A stretch of DNA of 64,000 nt from Ga0077527 sp038316355 (GCA_038316355.1 JBBQAO010000002.1:1-64000), one strand, 5' to 3'; shown: positions 1-8,819, counted from the stretch's first letter. The notes: a model not told the origin generated them from the sequence alone. Program-made: numbers and translations.

Positions 1-1
1 C

Positions 2-1600
2 GACGCCTGCCGCGACAACCCGTTCGGCAATCTTGGCGGCGTGGATCAAAAAGGGCTGTCGCAGATGGACGCGCCGCCGGGCACCATGCTGGCCTATGCC
101 ACTGCGCCGGGCAATGTGGCAAGTGATGGCGAAGGTGCCAATGGTCTTTACACCGAGCACCTCCTGAAGGAAATCATCATTCCGGAGGCCAAGGTCGAAG
201 ACGTATTCAAACGCGTACGATTGCATGTGCGACGCCGCACCAACGGCCAGCAGATCCCGTGGGAGAGCACTTCGCTGGAGGAGGATTTCTACTTTGTGCC
301 GCCACGTGTGCTGGCGTCACAGGCAATGGCGGAAGCGGAGCGCGAACGCAAAGAACAGGAAGCGGCCCGGGAAAAGCAGCGTCTTGCCGAAGGGGCTGAA
401 CGCAAACAAAAGCTGGAGGAAATTCAGCGGCAGGCGCGGCACGCGGCCGAAGAAGCGGAGCGCAGGCGGCAGCAGGAACTGGTTGTGCTGGAGAAGAAGC
501 GCCGCGAGGAAGAGTTGGAGCTCAGGCGGAAACAGGCGCTTGCGCTGCAGGAGGCGCAGCGTGCGGGGGAGGAAGTGGAGCGCCGGCGCAGGGAGGAAGA
601 AGTGCGGCGCGAAGCCAAGCGTGCAGAGGAGGAGGCCGAGCGTCGCCACAAGGAAGAGCTTGCGCAGCGCGAACAGCAGCGCGTAGCTGATGAGGCTGAG
701 CGCAGACGCAAAGAGGAGGTGGCGTTGCGCGAAGCCAAACGCGCGGAGGACGAAGCGGCAGCCAAGCGCAAAGCGGAATTGGCGCAACAGGAAGCCGAGC
801 GCCAGCGCGCGCAGTCACCTGGCCCGGTGCTGAAGCCCGAGGAGCTCGCCGAGCGCCAGTATCGGGAGGAGTATGCTCAGTGGGAAAAAATAAAGAACTC
901 GACAGAACAGGAACTGCTGGAAGCCTATCTGCTGCGTTTTCCGAGTGGGCGTTTTTCCGAGCTGGCGCAATTCCAGTTCGACCGCGTGCTCGCACGCAAG
1001 GGCGAGAAGCGGATCGAAATCATCTCCGATGCCAAAAATCCGTTCACCAAAGGCACGGTGAAGGCTGATACCAACTACAAAGTCGGAGATGTGTTTCGCT
1101 ATCGTGAATTCGACATGTTGACTGAGCTCGAAACGCGTACCTTGAGGCGACACGTCACTGCGATTACCGACAGCGAGGTGATTTTCAACGAGGGCAGCTT
1201 CGTGACCGATTTGCTGGGCAACCCGCGAAGGAATCAGCGGGGTGTCGAGATTACCGGCAGTCAGTTTTTCATTCCCGAGTACAGCCTGGGCAAGCGCTGG
1301 TCCGCGCGATGGCAGCGGATGCTGCCGGACCGCGGCGGCGTGTTCGACGTGGATTATGATTTCAAGGTCGTCGCGAGAGAACAGGTCACCGTTCCCGCAG
1401 GCAGATTCGATGCTTTCAAAATAGAGGCGACCGGCTTTACTCCGGCCAACAATAACTCGGGCACCATCTCCTTGCAAACACGCTACTGGATCGCCCCGGG
1501 CGTGCGGCGCTTCATTGCCTGGGAGGATATGAACCGTCATTCCGGGGGCACCATACGGCGCAGTGAGCGGATCGAACTGGTGTCCTACTCTCAGAAGTAG
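2..1600 (+). CDS. Caspase-like (peptidase C14) protein with long coiled coil, 5' end cut by window
   Basis: The reading frame is open from base 2 and starts inside the protein, so the N-terminus and catalytic His lie upstream of the window. The first visible residues, DACRDNPF, match the catalytic Cys block of bacterial caspase-like (metacaspase/C14) domains, and about 95 residues of that fold follow. From about base 310 to 820 comes a very charged Glu/Arg/Ala coiled coil of degenerate repeats such as RREAKRAEEEAERR. The last 240 or so residues form a separate, mostly beta domain that I cannot name, with Trp-rich strands such as YWIAPGVRR. Caspase-like proteins with extra domains are often signalling or stress effectors, but the substrate here is unknown. 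The fold call is solid for the Cys block; the cellular role is not known. Confidence 0.75.
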   Translation, partial: DACRDNPFGNLGGVDQKGLSQMDAPPGTMLAYATAPGNVASDGEGANGLYTEHLLKEIIIPEAKVEDVFKRVRLHVRRRTNGQQIPWESTSLEEDFYFVPPRVLASQAMAEAERERKEQEAAREKQRLAEGAERKQKLEEIQRQARHAAEEAERRRQQELVVLEKKRREEELELRRKQALALQEAQRAGEEVERRRREEEVRREAKRAEEEAERRHKEELAQREQQRVADEAERRRKEEVALREAKRAEDEAAAKRKAELAQQEAERQRAQSPGPVLKPEELAERQYREEYAQWEKIKNSTEQELLEAYLLRFPSGRFSELAQFQFDRVLARKGEKRIEIISDAKNPFTKGTVKADTNYKVGDVFRYREFDMLTELETRTLRRHVTAITDSEVIFNEGSFVTDLLGNPRRNQRGVEITGSQFFIPEYSLGKRWSARWQRMLPDRGGVFDVDYDFKVVAREQVTVPAGRFDAFKIEATGFTPANNNSGTISLQTRYWIAPGVRRFIAWEDMNRHSGGTIRRSERIELVSYSQK

Positions 1601-1666
1601 GCCCGGCTACTGCGTTAGTTAGATTGATTTGCGCCGTGGATGGGCAACCGGGGATAAGTTATAGGC

Positions 1667-1891
1667 ATGCTGGAAGACGCGCTGCTCAAGTTTGCGGGCT
1701 GCGTGCTGGTGATCTCGCACGACCGCTGGTTCCTCGACCGCATTGCCACCCACATCCTCGCCTTCGAAGGTGATTCGCAGGCGGTGTTTTTCTCCGGCAA
1801 CTATCAGGAATACGAGGCGGACAAGCGCAAGCGTCTGGGCGAGGAGGGCGCCAAGCCGAAGCGTTTGCGGTTCAAGCCTTTGAAGGCGTAG
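1667..1891 (+). pseudogene. ettA: C-terminal remnant of an EttA-type ABC-F ATPase
   Basis: The 74 codons match only the end of EttA, the ABC-F protein that gates the first peptide bond on the ribosome. Visible parts are the D-loop region (LEDALLKF), the H-loop/switch histidine (VISHDRWFLDR) and the typical tail GEEGAKPKRLRFK. Both Walker A motifs, the signature motifs and Walker B are absent, and an in-frame TAA lies 12 bases before the ATG, so nothing longer is encoded here. Full EttA is about 555 residues. The fragment is probably non-functional debris from a duplication or recombination, with the intact gene elsewhere. The flanking caspase-like gene and the SDR gene are not its usual neighbours. 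Confidence 0.8.
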
Positions 1892-1897
1892 TTTTTG

Positions 1898-1926
1898 TAT
1901 AAGCCATTGTTTTTATTGTAATTTTT
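1898..1926 (+). repeat. AT-rich dispersed element, copy A
   Basis: This 29 bp stretch begins TATAAGCCATTG and continues TTTTTATTGTAATTTTT, just after the stop of the ettA fragment. It matches the shared consensus TATAAGYYATTG + TTTTTATTGATAATTTT found about ten times in the window, against a GC-rich background. Confidence 0.7.
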
Positions 1927-1932
1927 AATATT

Positions 1933-1960
1933 AAAGCGGCCGGATACGGCCGCTTTTTTT
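1933..1960 (+). terminator. Intrinsic terminator
   Basis: A perfect 10 bp stem, AAAGCGGCCG with CGGCCGCTTT, closes on a GATA loop and is followed by a T run. It lies between the ettA fragment and the convergent SDR gene. The A run on the other side means it could also stop leftward transcription. Confidence 0.85.
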
Positions 1961-1971
1961 GACTCTTTTAT

Positions 1972-2730
1972 TCAGCCCCGGCCGGCGTAGGGCATGTTGG
2001 TCGCCATCACCATCAGGTGGTAGATGTTGACGCCCGGCGGTTGACTGGCCATGAACAGCACGGATCGCGCGACATCACTGACATCGATCATCGGTTCTGC
2101 CTTTACTGTTCCATCCGCCTGTTTGACACCTTTGGCCATGCGCGCCGCAAGCTCCGTCATCGCATTGCCGACGTCCACCTGACAGCAGGCGATGCCGTAT
2201 TTGCGACCGTCGAGGGACATGGTGCGGGTGAGTCCTGATACACCATGCTTGGATGAGGTGTACGGCGCGGAGTCGGGACGCGGTGCGTGTGCCGAGATCG
2301 ATCCGTTGTTGATGATGCGTCCGCCCTGCGGCGTCTGTTCCTTCATCACCCGAAACGCCGCCTGAGCGCACAGGAATGATCCGCTGAGATTGACATCGAC
2401 GACCGCTTTCCATTTTTCATAGGGCAGGTCTTCGAACGGTACTCCGGGCGCGTTCAGCCCCGCGTTGTTAAATAATACGTCGACGCGCCCATAACGCTTT
2501 TTGACCGTATCAAACAACGCAGTCACGGATTGCGGATCGGAGACGTCGGACGGCACCGCGATGCCGCGCGCGGCATCAGTGCCGGCTTCGGCCAATGCTT
2601 CCTCCAGCACATTCTGGCGCCGGCCGACCAGCGCGACGTTCCAGCCGTCTTTCAAAAAGGCCAGGGCGGTGGCCTTGCCGATGCCGCTGCCGGCGCCGGT
2701 GATGACTGCAGTTCGGATGCTTGTGCTCAT
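1972..2730 (-). CDS. SDR family NAD(P)-dependent oxidoreductase
   Basis: A 252-residue classical short-chain dehydrogenase. The Rossmann motif TGAGSGIG is at residues 11-18, NNAG follows near residue 89, and the catalytic YTSSK lies near residue 160. I chose the ATG at 2730 because TGAGGA sits about 8 bases upstream and the protein then begins right before the first beta strand; a longer reading frame to 2775 would overlap glnS. The enzyme should oxidise or reduce an alcohol or ketone with NAD(P)H. The substrate cannot be read from the sequence. It follows glnS on the same strand with a 25 bp gap, so the two may be co-transcribed. Confidence 0.9.
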   Translation of the reverse strand: MSTSIRTAVITGAGSGIGKATALAFLKDGWNVALVGRRQNVLEEALAEAGTDAARGIAVPSDVSDPQSVTALFDTVKKRYGRVDVLFNNAGLNAPGVPFEDLPYEKWKAVVDVNLSGSFLCAQAAFRVMKEQTPQGGRIINNGSISAHAPRPDSAPYTSSKHGVSGLTRTMSLDGRKYGIACCQVDVGNAMTELAARMAKGVKQADGTVKAEPMIDVSDVARSVLFMASQPPGVNIYHLMVMATNMPYAGRG

Positions 2731-2755
2731 GGCTGAATTCCTCAGGTGAAAGGGT

Positions 2756-4525
2756 TTATTTGGTCCATGAATCACGCAGGGTTACGCTGCGATTGAAAAT
2801 CGGTCTGCCCGGCCGGCTGTCCTTTTGATCGGCGATGAAATAACCGTGGCGTTCGAACTGGAAACGGGCGCCCGGCAATGCGTCGCGCAGCACCGGTTCC
2901 AGTTGCGCGGTGATGGTTTTTTGCGTGTCCGGATTCAGATCGAGCACGAAGTCGCGGTCGCCGGCCCCCGGATGCGCCTCGCGGAACAGACGGTCATACA
3001 GCCTGACCTCGGTGGCGCAGGCGTGCGTCGTGCTGACCCAGTGGATGTTGCCCTTCACCTTTACCGTTTCCGCCCCGGGCGTTCCGGATTTGGTTTCAGG
3101 CAGGTATTCGCAATGGACTTCGATTACGCGTCCCGTATCGTCCGTTTTACAGCCAGTGCATTTGATGACATAACCGTAACGCAGACGCACGCTGTTGCCC
3201 GGGAACAGGCGAAAAAATCCCTTGGGCGGAGTTTCGGCGAAATCCTCGCGCTCGATCCACAATTCGCGGGTCAGCGGCAGCACGCGTTTGCCCAGTTCCG
3301 GTTGCTGCGGGTGGTTGGGCGCGAAGCAGTCTTCCTGCTGCCCTTGCGGGTAATTGGTGATCACCAGTTTTACCGGGTCGAGCACGGCGATGCGGCGTTC
3401 GGCGACTTCATTCAGGTGCTCGCGCATGCAGTCTTCGAGCACCGAATAATCGATCCATGAGTCGGCTTTGGACACGCCGATACGTTCGGCGAAGCGGCGG
3501 AAACCTTCGGGTGTGTAACCGCGCCGGCGCGCGCCGACGAGGGTGGGCAGGCGCGGATCATCCCAGCCGTCGACATGTTTTTCATCGACCAACTGGATCA
3601 GCTTGCGTTTGGACAGCACGACATAAGTCAGATTGAGTCGTGCGAATTCGATCTGCTGCGGCAACGGCCGCGCCAGCAGGCCGCCGTCGGCGACTTTGGC
3701 CAGTAGCCAGTCGTAAAACGGCCGCTGGTCCTCGAATTCCAGCGTGCAGATCGAATGCGTGATTTGTTCCAGCGCATCCTCCATCGGATGCGCGTAGGTG
3801 TACATCGGGTAGATGCACCAGGCGTCACCGGTGCGGTGGTGCGCGGCCTTGCGGATGCGGTAGATCGTCGGATCGCGCAGGTTGATGTTGGGCGAGGCAA
3901 TGTCGATTTTCGCGCGCAATACCATCGCGCCTTCGGCATGTTTGCCGGCGCGCATTTCGCGGAAGCGTGTCAGTGATTCCGCGGCCGGGCGGTCGCGCCA
4001 CGGTCCGGGCTGGCCGGGCCGGGTCAGCGTGCCGCGGTTGGCGCGCATTTGTTCCGCGCTTTGTTCGTCGACATAGGCGTGACCCGCGCTGATCAGGTAT
4101 TCCGCCGCTTCGTACATGAAAGCAAAATAGTCGCTGGCGAAATACAGGTTCGGGCCCCAGTCGAAACCCAGCCATTGCACGGCATCCTGGATTGAGTCGA
4201 CGTATTCCTGCTCTTCTTTTTCCGGATTGGTGTCGTCGAAGCGCAGGTGACAGGCGCCGCCGTAATGCAGCGCGAGGCCGAAATTCAGGCAAATCGACTT
4301 GGCGTGGCCGAGATGCAGGTAGCCGTTGGGTTCAGGCGGAAAGCGGGTGCGGATTTTTGCCGGATCTGCGGAGGCGCCAGCGTGAGCGCGCGCCGGCCCC
4401 GGTTTGCCGGCCCAGGTGCGGCTGGCGTAGTAGCCTGCTGCGAGATCAGCTTCGATGTGACTGCGGATGAAATTCGAGGTGGATGCTGCTGCCGGTTCGG
4501 TGCCGGACTTCGCGATTTTGGTCAT
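2756..4525 (-). CDS. glnS: Glutaminyl-tRNA synthetase
   Basis: Class I aminoacyl-tRNA synthetase charging tRNA(Gln) with glutamine in the cytosol. The N-terminal region has the HIGH-type motif in PPEPNGYLHLGHAKS, and the KMSKS-type loop is VVLSKRKL. The two C-terminal beta-barrel anticodon-binding domains follow, with the family stretch FRLFPGNSVRLRYGY. From the ATG at 4525 the protein is 589 residues, slightly longer than the usual 550-560 owing to an N-terminal extension of about 30 residues. An upstream ATG at 4555 is in frame. Neither start has a convincing Shine-Dalgarno, so the start is uncertain by ten codons. Identity is certain. Confidence 0.96.
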   Translation of the reverse strand: MTKIAKSGTEPAAASTSNFIRSHIEADLAAGYYASRTWAGKPGPARAHAGASADPAKIRTRFPPEPNGYLHLGHAKSICLNFGLALHYGGACHLRFDDTNPEKEEQEYVDSIQDAVQWLGFDWGPNLYFASDYFAFMYEAAEYLISAGHAYVDEQSAEQMRANRGTLTRPGQPGPWRDRPAAESLTRFREMRAGKHAEGAMVLRAKIDIASPNINLRDPTIYRIRKAAHHRTGDAWCIYPMYTYAHPMEDALEQITHSICTLEFEDQRPFYDWLLAKVADGGLLARPLPQQIEFARLNLTYVVLSKRKLIQLVDEKHVDGWDDPRLPTLVGARRRGYTPEGFRRFAERIGVSKADSWIDYSVLEDCMREHLNEVAERRIAVLDPVKLVITNYPQGQQEDCFAPNHPQQPELGKRVLPLTRELWIEREDFAETPPKGFFRLFPGNSVRLRYGYVIKCTGCKTDDTGRVIEVHCEYLPETKSGTPGAETVKVKGNIHWVSTTHACATEVRLYDRLFREAHPGAGDRDFVLDLNPDTQKTITAQLEPVLRDALPGARFQFERHGYFIADQKDSRPGRPIFNRSVTLRDSWTK

Positions 4526-4587
4526 GCTGGAGACGGTTCTGAATGAGGGGGGCATTTTACCCCGTGGCGTGGCCCCAGCCGTCGGGA

Positions 4588-5292
4588 TCAGCGTTTTCCG
4601 AGGTAAAGCGTGGGCACTGCCCGTTCCACCGCGCGTTTGCCGCTGCGGGTCAGGCGCCAGCCGCGCGCCCGTGGCCGGTTGGACACCGCGCGGACCAGCC
4701 GGTCATCGATGAAATGCAGGGCGACCCCATCGTCCGCGGCATAACCTTCGCCAATTTTTCCGCCAGCGATCAGCCGCTGGTAGGTCGGCCGGCGCAGTGC
4801 TTCGCTGTCGTAATGCGGGCAGTTGCTGCCCGGCAGGAAGCCCAGGCCATCGAGTGCGGTCAGCGGTCCGGCGATGGAATCGGTAATGCCTTGTCCGAAC
4901 CAGCAGATCGAGCCCGCGCTCCAGCCGCCGAGCACGACGCCGCGCTGCCAGGCTGCATGCAAATGCACATCCAGTCCCCAGTCACGCCATACCGCAAGCA
5001 TGCTGCGGGTATTGCCGCCGCCGACGAAGATTGCGTCCTGTTCGAGCACAAACGACGCGAGGTCGCGCGGAGTGCGCGCGAACAGCGGCAGGTGCGTGGG
5101 AATGCAGGAGAACTGGCTCAAGCCGGCATAAAAACGCAGCCGTCCGGCTTCGGCGTCGCCGTGGGCGGTGCCGATGAAACACACCTTCGGTTTGCGGCGG
5201 CCGGTCTGCTGCAGGAAATATTGGATCAGCAGCAGGTTGTCGAGTTCCGGGGTCAGTGCGGCACCGCCTATGGCAATGATCTGGTGTTTCAT
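4588..5292 (-). CDS. pepE: Peptidase E-like protein (family S51)
   Basis: A 234-residue protein of the S51 family, alpha-aspartyl dipeptidases and cyanophycinase relatives, which share a glutamine amidotransferase-like fold. The nucleophile elbow GGWSAGS is clear near residue 115, preceded by the family motif FVGGGNT. In E. coli PepE cleaves Asp-X dipeptides in the cytosol; here the exact substrate is inferred. The start is the ATG at 5292, which lies inside AT-rich element copy B, so no Shine-Dalgarno is seen. The stop of the upstream Bug gene is only 16 bases away. Confidence 0.85.
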   Translation of the reverse strand: MKHQIIAIGGAALTPELDNLLLIQYFLQQTGRRKPKVCFIGTAHGDAEAGRLRFYAGLSQFSCIPTHLPLFARTPRDLASFVLEQDAIFVGGGNTRSMLAVWRDWGLDVHLHAAWQRGVVLGGWSAGSICWFGQGITDSIAGPLTALDGLGFLPGSNCPHYDSEALRRPTYQRLIAGGKIGEGYAADDGVALHFIDDRLVRAVSNRPRARGWRLTRSGKRAVERAVPTLYLGKR

Positions 5293-5313
5293 CAATCAAT
5301 ATCAGTGGTTAAT
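5286..5313 (-). repeat. AT-rich dispersed element, copy B
   Basis: Read on the minus strand it gives TTAACCACTGATATTGATTG. It spans the whole junction between the Bug gene and the peptidase gene and supplies both the TAA stop of the former and the ATG of the latter. It is a diverged copy, one base longer in the middle than copy G. Confidence 0.5.
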
Positions 5314-6280
5314 TTTCGAGTTTGAAACCAGTCGCCTTGATCAGTTTGGCCCAGCGGTCTTTTTCCGCAGCCAGCCATTTCGCCATTTCCGCGGGACTGT
5401 TACCGATCGGATCAGCGCCCTGACTGGTCAGTTTTTCCTTGATGTCCGGCAGGTTGATGATGCGGGAGATCTCGGTCTGCAACCGGGTCACCAGCTCCGG
5501 CGGGGTTTTCGCCGGCGCCAGCACGCCCTGCCAGGAACCGGTGACAAATCCTTCAAGTCCCGGCGTCTCGGCCACCACCGGCGTGTCCGGCAGCGACGGG
5601 AAGCGTTTTTCGCTGGATACCGCGATCAGTCGCAGCCGGCCGGATTTGGTGTGCGGCAGCGTGGCCAGCATGCCGTTGAACAGCAGATCGGCCTCTCCGG
5701 TGGTCACGATCAGGATATTGGCGAAGCCGCCTTTGGTCGGGATGTAGGCCCAGTTGATTCCCGCGCGATAGGCAAACATCAGACCGGCCATGTGTGGCGC
5801 GCCGCCGAGACCGGTGGCGTAATTAAGTTTGCCGGGTCGCGCCTTGGCCAGTGAGATGATTTCCCTGACGGTCTTCGCCGGCATGCTCGGGTGCGTTGCC
5901 AGTATGTGCGGCGAGTAAGACACGACAGTGACTGGCGCAAAATCCTTGATGATGTCAAAAGGCATTTTTGCAAACACGCTGGGGCTGATCGCGAGGTTGC
6001 CGACATCCATCAACACCAGCGTGTGGCCGTCGGGCGCGGCGCGCGCGACCATGTCGGCGCCGATGTTGCCATTGGCGCCGGGCCGGTTATCGGGGAGCAC
6101 CTGCTGGCCCCAGGATTCCGTCATCTTGGCCCCGATCAGGCGGGTCAGGATGTCGGAGGTGCCTCCCGCAGGAAACGGCACGATGATGCGGATGGGTTTT
6201 GCCGGAAACGTCTGCGCCAGCGCATGCGATGCAAGCACGGTCAGGAAACACCAAAGCACGAACGATATTCTTGTTTTCAT
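5309..6280 (-). CDS. Bug family (TctC-like) periplasmic solute-binding protein
   Basis: A 323-residue exported protein. Residues 1-22 form a signal peptide ending in an Ala-X-Ala site before QTFPAKPIRIIVPFPAGG, the standard N-terminal signature of Bug/TctC receptors. These bind carboxylates and related solutes in the periplasm for tripartite tricarboxylate transporters, and the family is greatly expanded in betaproteobacteria. No TctA or TctB membrane gene is nearby, so this is an orphan receptor whose ligand cannot be told from sequence. A strong Shine-Dalgarno, AAAGGGAGGAG, precedes the ATG. It diverges from birA across a 59 bp gap. Confidence 0.92.
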   Translation of the reverse strand: MKTRISFVLWCFLTVLASHALAQTFPAKPIRIIVPFPAGGTSDILTRLIGAKMTESWGQQVLPDNRPGANGNIGADMVARAAPDGHTLVLMDVGNLAISPSVFAKMPFDIIKDFAPVTVVSYSPHILATHPSMPAKTVREIISLAKARPGKLNYATGLGGAPHMAGLMFAYRAGINWAYIPTKGGFANILIVTTGEADLLFNGMLATLPHTKSGRLRLIAVSSEKRFPSLPDTPVVAETPGLEGFVTGSWQGVLAPAKTPPELVTRLQTEISRIINLPDIKEKLTSQGADPIGNSPAEMAKWLAAEKDRWAKLIKATGFKLEN

Positions 6281-6339
6281 GACTCCTCCCTTTGGGTGGA
6301 GCGCTATATTAGCCGTGTTGGGCTATGCTTGCGATTACG

Positions 6340-7332
6340 ATGAAAACCACGGCTTTCCAGACCTTGCGCCTGTTGGCGGACGGCGATTTCCACTCCGGCG
6401 AAACCATGGCGCGCACGTTGGGCGTCACGCGCAGCGCCGTCTGGTACGGTATCCGCGAAATCAGCGGCGCCGGATTCCAGGTTGAAAAAGTGCACGGCCG
6501 CGGCTATCGGCTGGAGCGGGCGGTATCGCTGCTCGACGTAGAGTTTATCCGGCGCGATCCGGGGGTGCATGCTGCCGGCATCAATCTTGAAATCTGCGAT
6601 ACCGTGGATTCGACCAATACCCGGCTGATGTTGCATGCGGCGCAGGGTGCGCGCAGCAGACTCGCACTGGCAGCAGAGGCCCAGACGGCGGGACGCGGGC
6701 GGCGCGGCCGGGTCTGGCAGTCCGGCATCGGCAGTACGCTGACATTTTCACTGCTGTGGCGTTTTGCGCAGGGCGCGCGCGAGTTGGCGGGCCTGAGTCT
6801 CGCCGTGGGTGTGGCGCTCGCGCGGGTGCTGCGCGCGGCGGGCGCGGGTGACGCGCAGCTCAAATGGCCCAACGATGTGGTGTTGCCCGGCGGCAAGCTG
6901 GCCGGCATCCTGATCGAAATGCAGGGTGACGTGCTGGGGCCGAGCGCTGCGGTGATCGGTATCGGCATCAATGTGCGTGCTGATCCGCGCGTATTGGCCG
7001 CGGTCGACCAACCGGTGGCTGATCTGGAAACGGTAACCGGCGCAGCGGTTGATCGTAACCGACTGCTGGCGCAGTTGTTGATCGAGCTGTCCGCAGTACT
7101 GGAGCAGTTCACCGCTGACGGTTTCGCGCCGCTACGCGCGGAATGGCAGGCGCTGCACGTGCACCAGGACCAGCTGGTATGCCTGACCATGCCCGATGGC
7201 AGCCTGGTGAGCGGACGGGCGTGCGGCGTGGCCGATGACGGTGTGCTGTTGCTTGAAACCGGCACCGGAGTCGTGCGCCATCACAGTGGCGAAGTCAGCC
7301 TGCGCCCGCTGCAGGCTGGGACCGACGCATGA
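6340..7332 (+). CDS. birA: Biotin-[acetyl-CoA-carboxylase] ligase / biotin operon repressor
   Basis: This enzyme makes biotinyl-AMP and transfers biotin to BCCP of acetyl-CoA carboxylase. Residues 1-60 form a winged helix-turn-helix, so it may also repress biotin genes. The catalytic domain has the biotinyl-AMP loop GRGRRGR near residue 115 and the family motif LKWPNDV. A small SH3-like domain ends the protein. I chose the ATG at 6340 (330 residues); an ATG at 6325 adds five codons. A TATATT box at 6305-6310 could be its -10. The last four bases overlap coaX, and birA next to coaX is a common betaproteobacterial arrangement. Confidence 0.95.
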   Translation: MKTTAFQTLRLLADGDFHSGETMARTLGVTRSAVWYGIREISGAGFQVEKVHGRGYRLERAVSLLDVEFIRRDPGVHAAGINLEICDTVDSTNTRLMLHAAQGARSRLALAAEAQTAGRGRRGRVWQSGIGSTLTFSLLWRFAQGARELAGLSLAVGVALARVLRAAGAGDAQLKWPNDVVLPGGKLAGILIEMQGDVLGPSAAVIGIGINVRADPRVLAAVDQPVADLETVTGAAVDRNRLLAQLLIELSAVLEQFTADGFAPLRAEWQALHVHQDQLVCLTMPDGSLVSGRACGVADDGVLLLETGTGVVRHHSGEVSLRPLQAGTDA

Positions 7333-8072
7333 ACATTCTCGCCATCGACATCGGCAACACCCGCGTCAAGTGGGGTTACAGCGAGGCCGGCGGCTGGCTG
7401 CGCCAGGGCTGGATGGCGACGGCGCGCGCCGGCGAATTGACTGGGGAGTTCACTGCTTTGCCGGAGGCGCAACGCACGGTGATTTCGAATGTGGCCGGCG
7501 CTGCGACGCGGGTGCAGGTTGCGGCGGCGCTGAATGCCGCAGCGCCGCAGCCGCTGTGGATCACCAGCACCGCGGCGCAATGCGGCGTCAGCAGCGGTTA
7601 CGCCGAACCGGAGACCCTGGGCCCGGATCGCTGGGCCGCACTGATCGGCGCCTGGCACCTGACTCAGGCGGCCTGTGTGGTGGTGAATGTTGGCACCACC
7701 ATGACCGTGGATGCGTTGAGCGCCGAGGGTGTATTTCTCGGCGGCTGCATTGTGCCCGGTGCGACGCTGATGCGTGATGCGCTGGCCCGCGACACCGCCA
7801 ACCTTGCAGCGCGCGACGGTGCGTTCAGCTATTTCCCCGACAATACCGGTGATGCGATATTCAGCGGCGCGGTCAATGCATTGGCCGGCGCCGTCGAGCG
7901 CGTGCTGCGTTATCTGGAAGAGAGCGCAGGCGTCTTGCCGCCGGTGCTATTGTCGGGCGGCGGTGCCGCGCTGATCGAAAAACGGCTTACCGCAGCGGTG
8001 ACGGTTGTGGATAATCTGGTGCTGGAAGGATTGCTGCAGATTGCGCTGCAGCCCGAAATGAGTCCCCGATGA
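7329..8072 (+). CDS. coaX: Type III pantothenate kinase
   Basis: First step of CoA synthesis, phosphorylating pantothenate with ATP in the cytosol. The ASKHA fold is visible: the N-terminal phosphate loop DIGNTRVKWG, the GPDRWAAL block near residue 98, the second phosphate motif NVGTTMTVDAL near residue 119, and a GAVNALAGAVERV helix near the end. At 247 residues it is a normal CoaX, distinct from CoaA. ATGA overlap with birA and again with the next gene implies translational coupling. The dephospho-CoA kinase gene coaE lies far away in this window. Confidence 0.95.
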   Translation: MNILAIDIGNTRVKWGYSEAGGWLRQGWMATARAGELTGEFTALPEAQRTVISNVAGAATRVQVAAALNAAAPQPLWITSTAAQCGVSSGYAEPETLGPDRWAALIGAWHLTQAACVVVNVGTTMTVDALSAEGVFLGGCIVPGATLMRDALARDTANLAARDGAFSYFPDNTGDAIFSGAVNALAGAVERVLRYLEESAGVLPPVLLSGGGAALIEKRLTAAVTVVDNLVLEGLLQIALQPEMSPR

Positions 8073-8773
8073 GAATTCTGTTGTTGCTGTTGTTGATCGC
8101 CAATCTTGGTTTTTTTGCCTATCACCATTTCCTCGGCGGGACTGACGAGGCGGCGGCGCAGATCGCCGCGCTGCAGATCAGTCCGGAAAAAATGATTCCG
8201 GTTGCCGTCGAGACGGTGTCGTCGGTTGCGCCGGGCGCCGCGACTGCTGTGCTGCCTGCCCCGGCTGCCGTGCCGTTACCGCCGTCTGTAGCGACAAGCT
8301 GCGTCGAATGGGGGCCGTTTGCCGGCGCTGAAGTCGCACGTGCCGATGCGGCATTGTCGGCGCTGGGCTTGCCGGGCGGGGTACAGCGCCGGATCACGGA
8401 AGTGGATGGTTACTGGGTGCACATGCTGCCGATGAAGACCAAGGGCGAGGTGGACCGCAAGGTTGGCGAACTGAAAGCGCTGGGGGTGGCGGATTTTTTT
8501 GTGGTGCTGGATGCCGGGCCGTGGCGCAACGCGGTGTCACTGGGACTGTTCAAGAACGAAGATGCGGCGAGAGCCGAACTCGAGCGTTTGCGTGAACGCG
8601 GCGTCCGCTCGGCCACGGTCACGCGGCGCGAACGCTTCCTGAAGCAGGTGGCGTTTGTGGTGGGTGACCCCGGTGTGGCGACGATGGCGCGGCTGACGGA
8701 ATTGGAGAAGGACTTTCCGACGGCTGAAATCAAGACCGGTAGTTGCCCTGCTATTGCCTCGACAAGCCCATAA
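8069..8773 (+). CDS. SPOR-domain inner-membrane protein
   Basis: A 234-residue protein with a single N-terminal membrane segment (MRILLLLLLIANLGFFAY). A Pro/Ala/Val-rich periplasmic linker follows, then a SPOR-like domain (about residues 72-190) with the repeated pattern WGPFAG...Y.V.LP, then GPW.NAVSLGLF. SPOR domains bind peptidoglycan stripped of stem peptides at division sites, but no specific partner can be named here. It overlaps coaX by four bases, and its TAA stop lies within AT-rich element copy C. The gene is convergent with the heptose adenylyltransferase gene. Confidence 0.8.
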   Translation: MRILLLLLLIANLGFFAYHHFLGGTDEAAAQIAALQISPEKMIPVAVETVSSVAPGAATAVLPAPAAVPLPPSVATSCVEWGPFAGAEVARADAALSALGLPGGVQRRITEVDGYWVHMLPMKTKGEVDRKVGELKALGVADFFVVLDAGPWRNAVSLGLFKNEDAARAELERLRERGVRSATVTRRERFLKQVAFVVGDPGVATMARLTELEKDFPTAEIKTGSCPAIASTSP

Positions 8774-8800
8774 AATTATCAATAAAAACAATAACTTATA
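8772..8800 (-). repeat. AT-rich dispersed element, copy C
   Basis: On the minus strand it reads TATAAGTTATTG then TTTTTATTGATAATTTT, the best match to the family consensus. It contains two of the three bases of the stop codon of the SPOR gene and fills most of the convergent gap with the heptose adenylyltransferase gene. Confidence 0.75.
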
Positions 8801-8819
8801 GTAGTCAGTGTGCGCTCGC

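Noticed and set aside
317..787. Several overlapping open frames on both strands across the coiled-coil region
   Set aside because: The repetitive Glu/Arg/Ala codons open all frames; only the plus-strand frame continues from the caspase domain.
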